Position numbers and translations under genes: made by a program. Below the pieces are notes generated by a model that saw only the letters and a program-made list of their open reading frames with translations, was not told where the DNA came from and did no database searches. Of a stretch of DNA of 64,000 bases, positions 58,577-64,000 are shown piece by piece. This stretch comes from Sva-07 sp038321235 (GTDB lineage: Bacteria > Actinomycetota > Acidimicrobiia > Acidimicrobiales > Ilumatobacteraceae). Position 1 is the stretch's first letter, and each line of letters starts with the position of its first letter. The stretch is from assembly GCA_038321235.1 (NCBI GenBank), contig JBBQEU010000003.1:1-64000 (forward strand). Reading direction: 5' to 3'.

Positions 58577-58813
58577 TCAGGGTCGGCAGCAGTGTGTGAC
58601 GATGAGGGCTCCCATGACGATTGCAGCGATCACTGCGAACGTGCGCTCTATGGCGAGGGAGCCCTCACCGAGGGACGGCTGGAACACGGCGACGAGCGCC
58701 ACTACACCACCGATGATTCCGAGGAACAGCAAACTACTGGTTCGAGTCGTGATGGTCGCCTGTGCTCGTTCGTCGACGTTCTCTGAGTGACTCGATCGGA
58801 TGTCCATGTCCAT
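58577..58813 (-). CDS. Small two-helix membrane protein, unknown
   Basis: A 78-residue protein. The first about 25 residues are polar and charged, then two hydrophobic segments follow (SSLLFLGIIGGVVALVAVF and FAVIAAIVMGALIVTHCC) ending in a Cys pair. No family is recognised. It lies in the same orientation just downstream of the DUF6131-like gene. The hydrophobic pattern and good start support a real gene. Confidence 0.5.
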   Translation of the reverse strand: MDMDIRSSHSENVDERAQATITTRTSSLLFLGIIGGVVALVAVFQPSLGEGSLAIERTFAVIAAIVMGALIVTHCCRP

Positions 58814-58867
58814 CTGGTCGTTCCATTCGTAGATGGCCGAGCAGCGGTGGGTGGCTGACGAAACGTG

Positions 58868-59023
58868 TCACCAATAGTGGGAGCGCCCGCCGATCTGGCG
58901 CCCGGCCTGGCCGGCGACCAGCAGCACGAGCCCGATGATGAGCACGATGATCCCGATCGTCCACAACAGCGGGACGCCGAGCACGAAACCGAGCAGGAGC
59001 AGGATGAGTCCAAGAATGATCAT
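58868..59023 (-). CDS. DUF6131-like small membrane protein
   Basis: A 51-residue protein of two hydrophobic helices (LGLILLLLGFVLGVPLLWTI then IGIIVLIIGLVLLVAG) and the tail GGRSHYW. This compact pattern, with a Gly-Arg-rich end and terminal YW, matches DUF6131 proteins that are frequent in actinobacteria. Function is unknown. ATG 59023 is chosen; the open frame extends further upstream without coding character. Confidence 0.65.
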   Translation of the reverse strand: MIILGLILLLLGFVLGVPLLWTIGIIVLIIGLVLLVAGQAGRQIGGRSHYW

Positions 59024-59121
59024 GACGTTCAGTACCCCCGAATTCTCATCGCAAACCTTCGACAGAGCACGACGGGTCCCGGTGCCCACGGATGGCCCAC
59101 GAGCAGGTCGACCCCAGGCGA

Positions 59122-60063
59122 TCACCAGAGTGCGACGAGCACGAACACCGGGTACCCGGCGAACAGCACGACAGCGTCTCGGCGACCGAGGCTGCCTCGG
59201 CGCACGCCGAGCACGGTGGCAACAGCAAGCAGTGCGAGCATGACGATCAATGGCGCACGCAGCAGACCGGCGTCGGTGATCGAGATCGGCGCCACGAGCG
59301 CGCCTACTCCCAGACTCATCGTCATGTTGTAGGCATACGAGCCGATCACACCGGCAATCACCGCCTCGGTCACCCCGTGGCGACGCGCCGAGAACGCAAG
59401 TACCACCAGTTCGAACGCCGTGGCGAAGCCGACCACGGTGAGACCGAGCTGGGTTTGGGTCGCTTCGATGTCGGTGATCTGGCGCACGCCCTCGACCAAC
59501 ACGATCGACCCCACCGTGAGCGCAACCAGCCCGGCGAGCACCCACGCAAGATCGCTGCCGATGCGCCCCTCCGGGTCTGCGGCCTCATCCAGCTCGCCGG
59601 CTTCGCCCAACGACGGGGGCCGGCGCTCGCTCAGCCAGATCACGGCGACGAACAGGACATAGGTGGCCACCAGGATCGCTCCCTCGGTTCGGCCGAGCGA
59701 ACCGTCCCACATGAAGGCGGTGGCGAGGATCCCGGTGATCAGCCCGCCGACCGCGTAGCGCTGAATGCTGCGGCCGAAGGGAATCGTCACGATCCACGCA
59801 CCGACACCCAGAGCGATCGTCACGATGGCGGCGTTCGCTCCGATCACGTCACCGAACGCGATACCACCGACATCGCGAGCCGACGCAGTCACGACTGTTG
59901 CCAACTCCTCGGGTTCTGCTCCAGCGAGCAAGATCGCGAGGGCGAACGCTGTGACACCCAACCGCCTCGACGCGTCAGCGAGGTGCTCGGCGAACCGTTC
60001 TGCGCCCCACACGATCGCTGCGGTGCCAGCAATCATCGCGATCAGCCACACGACGGTCGACAC
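59122..60063 (-). CDS. Sodium/calcium exchanger-family membrane protein (CaCA)
   Basis: A 313-residue protein with about ten membrane segments in two halves. The first alpha repeat reads AGAEPEELATVVTASARDVGG followed by FGDVIGANAA; the second has FATAFELVVLAFSARRHGVTEAV and VIGSYAYNMT. This is the CaCA pattern G[TSA].[ELP]E....S, but the usual GTS-LPE is changed to AGAEPEE and ATAFELV, so ion preference may differ. It starts with GTG 60063. It is likely a cation antiporter of the inner membrane. Confidence 0.8.
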   Translation of the reverse strand: MSTVVWLIAMIAGTAAIVWGAERFAEHLADASRRLGVTAFALAILLAGAEPEELATVVTASARDVGGIAFGDVIGANAAIVTIALGVGAWIVTIPFGRSIQRYAVGGLITGILATAFMWDGSLGRTEGAILVATYVLFVAVIWLSERRPPSLGEAGELDEAADPEGRIGSDLAWVLAGLVALTVGSIVLVEGVRQITDIEATQTQLGLTVVGFATAFELVVLAFSARRHGVTEAVIAGVIGSYAYNMTMSLGVGALVAPISITDAGLLRAPLIVMLALLAVATVLGVRRGSLGRRDAVVLFAGYPVFVLVALW

Positions 60064-60113
60064 CGACCCATGTGTAGCCGCACCCGGCGCGCGAGGGTGC
60101 GGTCGTCGCTCGG

Positions 60114-60740
60114 TCAGTCGCCGACGGCGATCTCGCGCACTCGAGCCAAGAGAACTTCGAGCGCAGGGCGGTTCAGTCCGCCTTCGGGGATGATCACGTC
60201 GGCGTGGCGCTTGCTCGGCTCGATGAACCGCTCGTGAGCCGGGCGAACCGTCTCCAGATACTGCTCGATCACGAACTCAGGAGTGCGTCCTCGCTCGGCG
60301 ACGTCGCGTCGTAGGCGCCGGATCAGCCGGATGTCGGCGGCGGTGTCGACGAAGATCTTGAGGTCGAACCGCTCGCGCAGTGCACGATCCCACAACACGA
60401 GGATCCCATCGACCACCACGATCCGTGCCGGTTCGACCATGCGGACCTGCTCGCTGCGGTTGTGCTGCGCGTAGTCGTAGACCGGAACGGGAACCGAAGC
60501 GCCGTTGGCGAGCGCTGCGAGATGGTCGTTGAGTAGTGCCCAGTCGAAGGCATCGGGATGGTCGTAGTTGACCGCTCGTCGCTCATCGATGGGCGTGTCG
60601 CCGAGGTCGAGGTAGTACGAATCGAGCTCGATCAGCGAGAGGTGATCGGCTCCGGTCATCGACACCAGCCGCTCGGTGACGGTCGTCTTTCCCGAGCTGC
60701 TCCCGCCAGCGATGCCGATCATGAAGGGGCGTCGAGACAC
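60114..60740 (-). CDS. udk: Uridine kinase
   Basis: A 208-residue P-loop kinase phosphorylating uridine or cytidine with ATP or GTP. Walker A is GIAGGSSSGKTT (about 9-20). LIELDSYYLDL, NYDHPDAFDWALL and PVYDYAQHNRSE are uridine-kinase signatures, and VVVDGILVLWD holds the Walker B-like strand. GTG 60740 follows TAGGGT plus 7 nt, a leaderless start, so the long frame upstream is discarded. It stands alone, with the exchanger gene 50 nt downstream. Confidence 0.88.
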   Translation of the reverse strand: MSRRPFMIGIAGGSSSGKTTVTERLVSMTGADHLSLIELDSYYLDLGDTPIDERRAVNYDHPDAFDWALLNDHLAALANGASVPVPVYDYAQHNRSEQVRMVEPARIVVVDGILVLWDRALRERFDLKIFVDTAADIRLIRRLRRDVAERGRTPEFVIEQYLETVRPAHERFIEPSKRHADVIIPEGGLNRPALEVLLARVREIAVGD

Positions 60741-60747
60741 GACGGGA

Positions 60748-60753
60748 ACCCTA
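60748..60753 (-). promoter_or_regulatory. Leaderless -10 box TAGGGT for udk
   Basis: On the minus strand TAGGGT plus a 7-nt spacer leads to GTG 60740. Confidence 0.5.
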
Positions 60754-60930
60754 AGCGCACCGTCCGGCCGCCGGCAATCTCGCCGCCGTGCCTGGCGGCT
60801 ACGAGGACACGCCCGACAAGCGTCTCGACCTCGCGCTGCCATCGGCTCACCGGTCCGAAATCGACGATGTTCGACCTCGTCTTGTCAGGGTGCTTGTAAT
60901 GAGCGCCCGTTTGCGGCCAACCTGTGCGTG

Positions 60931-61194
60931 ATGCTCGACGAACGTTCTGCCGCCATGCTCGACTTCGAACGTGCCTGGTGGAACAACGACGACCCGCGTG
61001 ACCAGGTCATCCGCGCGCGCTTTCAGTGTTCGCCGGAGGAATACCATGCGGAAATGACCAAGGTGCTCGACGACCCAGCTGCGATGGACCACGACCCGCT
61101 CGTGGTACGTCGACTCAAGCGGCTGCGCCTTCGGGCCCGTAAGGCCCGCCTCGACAGTTCGTCGGCTGCGGCAGGAGAGGGAGCGCACGCATGA
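60931..61194 (+). CDS. DUF3263 protein
   Basis: An 87-residue protein. MLDFERAWWNNDD, then IRARFQCSPEEYHAEMTKVLDDPAAM and DPLVVRRLKRLRLRARKAR match DUF3263, a small HTH-like actinobacterial protein often next to LytR_C genes. Its stop overlaps the next ATG (ATGA). The start is ATG 60931; a GTG 3 nt upstream is equally possible. It is probably a DNA-binding partner of the LytR_C protein gene. Function is unknown. Confidence 0.82.
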   Translation: MLDERSAAMLDFERAWWNNDDPRDQVIRARFQCSPEEYHAEMTKVLDDPAAMDHDPLVVRRLKRLRLRARKARLDSSSAAAGEGAHA

Positions 61195-61865
61195 GCAACG
61201 AAGACCCCAACGCACCGGTGACACCGACTCCATCGCGACGTTCGCCCCGCCAGGGTGTCGGCGGCTCACCGATGGGCTCCACCATCAGCATCGTTCTGGC
61301 GGTCGTCGCGGTGATCGTCGGCTTCCTCATCTTGAACAACATCACCGGCGACGGTCCGTCGGCAGATGACATCGGGAGCACGCCAGTCGATTCGGCGTCC
61401 GAGAACACCACAGGCAACTCCGTCGTCGCAGACACCACGACCACCACCACCGAGCCCGCCATGGTCACCGCCGGAGCGACGGTCGTCGTCGCCAACGCGA
61501 GCGGCGTGTCGGGATCAGCGGGGCGGATGACCACCGAACTCGCGACGCTGACCTTCGAGATGGTCGAGCCGGCGATCAACTCCACGCAGTCGGGGCTCAC
61601 CGCATCCATCGTGCAGTACGACCCGAGCCAAGCAGCCGCGCAGGCCGTGGCCGAGTCGGTGGCACGCAGCATGGGCGGACTCACGGTCGAGCCCGTGGCG
61701 ACGCCGCCTCTGGTCGAAGGTGGTTCGCTCAACGGTGCCGGCGTGCTCGTGCTGCTCGGCACCGACCAGGCCGACAAGACCATCGCCCAGATGACCGCAC
61801 CGGTCGCGACCCCTGCCCCGGCCCCCGACGTTTCGGGCGACACGACGGGCGATACCACCGGCTGA
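61191..61865 (+). CDS. LytR C-terminal domain membrane protein
   Basis: A 224-residue protein. One membrane helix (ISIVLAVVAVIVGFLIL, about 32-48) leads to a Thr-rich linker (DTTTTTTEP) and then a LytR_C domain: ATVVVANASGVSGSAGRMT (about 98-116) is the family's opening NG...G.A..v. The end is Ala/Pro and Thr/Gly-rich. LytR_C proteins are extracytoplasmic and linked to cell-envelope maturation. It is coupled to DUF3263. A repeat family A palindrome starts 3 nt after the stop, between it and the convergent glycerate kinase gene. Confidence 0.83.
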   Translation: MSNEDPNAPVTPTPSRRSPRQGVGGSPMGSTISIVLAVVAVIVGFLILNNITGDGPSADDIGSTPVDSASENTTGNSVVADTTTTTTEPAMVTAGATVVVANASGVSGSAGRMTTELATLTFEMVEPAINSTQSGLTASIVQYDPSQAAAQAVAESVARSMGGLTVEPVATPPLVEGGSLNGAGVLVLLGTDQADKTIAQMTAPVATPAPAPDVSGDTTGDTTG

Positions 61866-61867
61866 CC

Positions 61868-61898
61868 GTTACTCGTGGTGTCAGACACCACGAGTAAC
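61868..61898. repeat. 31-bp perfect palindrome, repeat family A copy 3
   Basis: 15-bp arms (61868-61882 and 61884-61898) flank a single A. It lies 2 nt after the LytR_C stop and 5 nt before the glycerate kinase stop, so it may end both transcripts. Confidence 0.92.
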
Positions 61899-61903
61899 AC
61901 ATT

Positions 61904-62935
61904 TCAGCGACGTGCGGCCAGCCAACGTGCAGCCGCGTGCTCGATGAGGCGTTTCGGTTCGGCGAACGCGTCGTCCTCGCCATAGTCGGCAACGAGGGAC
62001 ACCACGTCGATCCTGGCCGGGGTCGATCGGTCGGTGCGTTCGTCCGACCCGACGATCGCGAGCACACCGATGCGCTGTTCCGCCGCGAGCGATGCGATGC
62101 CGCCGACGACCTTGCCGTCGGAACTCGTGTCGTCGAGGCACCCCTCGCCGGTGATCACGAGGTCGGCACCTTCGAGGTGGTCGTAGAGGTCGAGTTCGTC
62201 GGCCACCAGTTCGAAGCCGGGCAGCAACGTGCCTCCGAGCGCAGCGAGCGCTCCACCGAGGCCGCCCGCTGCACCGCCCCCCGGGATCGACGTGACATCG
62301 ACGCCGAAGTCGTCGGCGAACATCTGGGTCATCCGCTCGAGGCGTCGGGTGAGCATGGCGACCTCTGCTCGTGAGGCGCCCTTCTGGGGGCCGAACACAG
62401 TGGCGGCGTCCGTGAAGGTGGTCGTCACGTCACAGGCCACGAGCAATTCGACCTGTTTCAGTCGGGCGATGGCGGTGATCGCTCGGATGGCACCGAAGCC
62501 TCCGTCGGTGGTCGCTGATCCGCCGAGGCCGACGATGATCCGCCGGGCGCCGGCATCGAGGGCGTGGTCGATCAATTCGCCGGTGCCGGTCGTGGTGGCG
62601 TTCAACGGGTCGTTGCCGGCGGTGCCGCCGACCAGGGTGAGCCCGCTCGCCTTGGCCATCTCGATCACGGCGGTGCCCTTCGAGAGCCGCCACGGTGCGC
62701 TGACCGTGTCGCCGAGGGGGCCGGTGACGGTGGAGGTGCGGTTCGATCCGCCGAGCGCCTCGAGCAGCCCGTCGCCGCCGTCGGCCATGGGAATTTCGGT
62801 GCATTCGATGCCGAGTTCCCAACACGCATGGCCGATCGCCGCAGCGACCTCGGCGGCCGTGAGCGTTCCCTTGAACTTGTCGGGGGCGGCGACCACGCGG
62901 CGGATGGGCACGACGGCGACCATACCCCCGACCAC
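61904..62935 (-). CDS. Glycerate kinase (GlxK/GarK type)
   Basis: A 343-residue kinase. VVAAPDKFKGTLTA, MADGGDGLLEALGG, VGLGGSATTDGGFGA and LVITGEGCLDDTSSDGKV are the hallmarks of the glycerate kinase type-1 family, which phosphorylates D-glycerate (to 2- or 3-phosphoglycerate). GTG 62935 and ATG 62923 are both possible starts, four codons apart. It is divergent from the CysO-like gene. No glyoxylate-pathway partner is seen. Confidence 0.88.
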   Translation of the reverse strand: MVGGMVAVVPIRRVVAAPDKFKGTLTAAEVAAAIGHACWELGIECTEIPMADGGDGLLEALGGSNRTSTVTGPLGDTVSAPWRLSKGTAVIEMAKASGLTLVGGTAGNDPLNATTTGTGELIDHALDAGARRIIVGLGGSATTDGGFGAIRAITAIARLKQVELLVACDVTTTFTDAATVFGPQKGASRAEVAMLTRRLERMTQMFADDFGVDVTSIPGGGAAGGLGGALAALGGTLLPGFELVADELDLYDHLEGADLVITGEGCLDDTSSDGKVVGGIASLAAEQRIGVLAIVGSDERTDRSTPARIDVVSLVADYGEDDAFAEPKRLIEHAAARWLAARR

Positions 62936-62987
62936 CGCCTGCCGGTTTGCGCTGATTGTCGACCGTCTGAGTCGGGAATCGCACGGG

Positions 62988-62993
62988 TAGTAT
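62988..62993 (+). promoter_or_regulatory. Leaderless -10 box TAGTAT
   Basis: TAGTAT with a 7-nt spacer precedes ATG 63001. Confidence 0.55.
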
Positions 62994-63000
62994 CGCGGCC

Positions 63001-63276
63001 ATGGCAGTGACCGTTCGCATCCCCACCACCATGCGCCCCTTGACGGGCGGCGAGAAGCAGGTTCCGGTCGAGCCGGGCACCGTCGGCGACATCGTGGCAG
63101 CGCTCGAGGCGGCGCATCCCGGCATGGGTGAGCGGTTGGTCGACGAAGACGGAGCGCTGCGTAAGTTCGTCAACGTCTTCGTCGACGACGACGACGTCCG
63201 CTACCTCGACGGGCTCGACACCAAGGTCGACGACGGCCTCACCGTGTCGATCATCCCCGCCGTCGCTGGCGGCTGA
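63001..63276 (+). CDS. CysO-like/MoaD-family sulfur carrier protein
   Basis: A 91-residue beta-grasp protein ending SIIPAVAGG; the terminal GG is the site of thiocarboxylation. The opening (VTVRIPTTMRPLTGGEK) and the middle (FVNVFVDDDDVRYLDGL) closely follow the mycobacterial CysO pattern, the sulfur donor for CysM-dependent cysteine synthesis. MoaD is the other possibility. The usual partners (Mec protease, CysM, MoeZ) are not within the window. ATG 63001 is fixed by the TAGTAT leaderless promoter. Confidence 0.85.
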   Translation: MAVTVRIPTTMRPLTGGEKQVPVEPGTVGDIVAALEAAHPGMGERLVDEDGALRKFVNVFVDDDDVRYLDGLDTKVDDGLTVSIIPAVAGG

Positions 63277-63288
63277 CGAGCAACCAAC

Positions 63289-63344
63289 CACGTTTGCGCG
63301 AGGTTCTCGGTGAGGCGGTCCACCGGGAATGCAACACGAACGTG
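63289..63344. repeat. 56-bp imperfect palindrome, repeat family C copy 3
   Basis: It starts CACGTTTGCGCG and ends CACGAACGTG, with inner GGTGAGG/GTCCACC. It has the same length as copy 1 at 36094-36149 and lies 12 nt after the CysO-like stop, before the enoyl-CoA hydratase gene. Confidence 0.8.
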
Positions 63345-63371
63345 ATGGGAAGATCGCGCGAGGATTGGGCG

Positions 63372-64000
63372 ATGACGGTGCGCGTGGAGGATCGTGGCCC
63401 GGTGCGGTTGGTCACGATCGACCGACCCGGGGTACGTAACGCCGTCGATGGACCGACGGCGCAGTTGCTCTACGACGCGTTCGTGGACTTCGACGGCGAC
63501 GACTCGCTCTCGGTGGCCGTGCTCACCGGCGTCGACGGCACGTTCTGCGCGGGCGCCGACTTGATGGCGATCTCCGATGGGCGTGGCAACTCGGTGCACG
63601 ACGACGCTCCGGGTGAGATCGTCGGGTCGCTCGGCCCGATGGGTCCGACCCGTTTGCAGTTGTCCAAGCCGGTGATCGCCGCCGTCGAGGGTCACGCCGT
63701 GGCCGGTGGCCTGGAACTTGCCTGCTGGGCCGACCTGCGCGTCGCCGCCACCCATGCGACGTTCGGCGTGTACTGCCGGCGCTGGGGTGTGCCCCTCGTC
63801 GACGGCGGCACCGTCCGATTGCCGCGCCTGATCGGGCAGGGCCGGGCAGCGGATCTCATCCTCACCGGTCGCAGCGTCGACGGCACGGAGGCCGAGCGGA
63901 TCGGACTGGTGAACCGGCTCGTCGAGCCCGGCAAGGCGTTGGACGCCGCTGTCGAACTGGCCGGCGAGATCGCCGCGCTCCCGCAGGTCTGTCTCCGGTC
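63372..64000 (+). CDS. Enoyl-CoA hydratase/isomerase family protein (cut by window edge)
   Basis: The first about 209 residues of a crotonase-fold protein. VTIDRPGVRNAVDG is the CoA block, LTGVDGTFCAGADL the first oxyanion loop, IAAVEGHAVAGGLELACWADLRV the second, and YCRRWGVPLVDGGTVRLPRLIG the helix with the catalytic region; the typical E..G..P. becomes CRRWGVPLVDGG. The start is ATG 63372. The frame is open to base 64000 and continues beyond. It differs clearly from the crotonase-fold protein at 25985-26761. Confidence 0.85.
   Translation, partial: MTVRVEDRGPVRLVTIDRPGVRNAVDGPTAQLLYDAFVDFDGDDSLSVAVLTGVDGTFCAGADLMAISDGRGNSVHDDAPGEIVGSLGPMGPTRLQLSKPVIAAVEGHAVAGGLELACWADLRVAATHATFGVYCRRWGVPLVDGGTVRLPRLIGQGRAADLILTGRSVDGTEAERIGLVNRLVEPGKALDAAVELAGEIAALPQVCLR

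Overview
The window is a high-GC chromosomal segment with actinobacterial character. Evidence: F420/LLM oxidoreductases and a PPOX-class flavoprotein, a CysO-like sulfur carrier, DUF3263, a LytR C-terminal domain protein, DUF6131, an ispD-ispF-rlmB cluster, many GTG starts, and many start codons lying 6-8 nt after a TANNNT box (leaderless transcription). The mix of acyl-CoA enzymes and a Tat-exported sortase-repeat protein would suit the Acidimicrobiia (Ilumatobacter-like). That placement is inference only: no rRNA gene is present.

Layout. 1-1.55 kb: the start of an M20 peptidase coupled to a PLP-dependent sulfur amino-acid enzyme. 1.8-19.1 kb: an accessory and defence-rich block. It holds two HTH + AbiEii-like nucleotidyltransferase pairs, an ADP-ribosylglycohydrolase/phosphatase fusion preceded by a 38-residue Cys protein, a Cys-repeat protein, a MazEF-like pair and a complete type I Wadjet operon (jetA-jetB-jetC-jetD). 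Housekeeping-looking genes are interspersed: ketopantoate reductase, DoxX, a pRiA4b ORF-3-like protein, a DMFase-like hydrolase and DUF1992. 19.2-22.7 kb: folK with a divergent folP-like gene, a PAP2 phosphatase, tRNA-Lys and a TetR regulator. 22.7-33.4 kb: SDR, TIGR03085, LLM, enoyl-CoA hydratase, a sigma-like regulator divergent from a large orphan FHA-FtsK/EssC-type ATPase, a D-carbamoylase-like nitrilase and a Fur-family regulator.

33.4-42.2 kb: a single-chain 2Fe-2S/molybdopterin hydroxylase, a SoxR regulator divergent from a Rieske protein across a SoxR-type operator, an acyl-CoA dehydrogenase, a PPOX flavoprotein, and an ArsR/MFS pair with an unresolved reading-frame junction. 42.3-47.2 kb: two ABC transporter operons (DrrAB-like and MacB/LolCDE-like). 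47.3-53.9 kb: LLM, dienelactone hydrolase, a CRP/FNR regulator divergent from ispD-ispF-rlmB, a Tat-exported repeat protein with a C-terminal sortase, and tRNA-Thr. 54-64 kb: a PPOX gene remnant, a hemolysin III protein, an anti-sigma partner-switching module (STAS, RsbW-like kinase, PAS-PAS-GAF-SpoIIE phosphatase), small membrane proteins, a Ca/Na exchanger-like protein, uridine kinase, DUF3263 with LytR_C, glycerate kinase, CysO-like and a truncated enoyl-CoA hydratase.

Two things stand out beyond the genes. First, at least three families of multi-copy intergenic palindromes sit just after stop codons (44156/48291/61868; 33327/49073; 36094/38386/63289). Second, many genes share one start grammar, TANNNT-N6-8-ATG/GTG. 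It was used here to choose starts, and several candidate operators overlap it. All product names come from motif recognition by eye; no database search was run.
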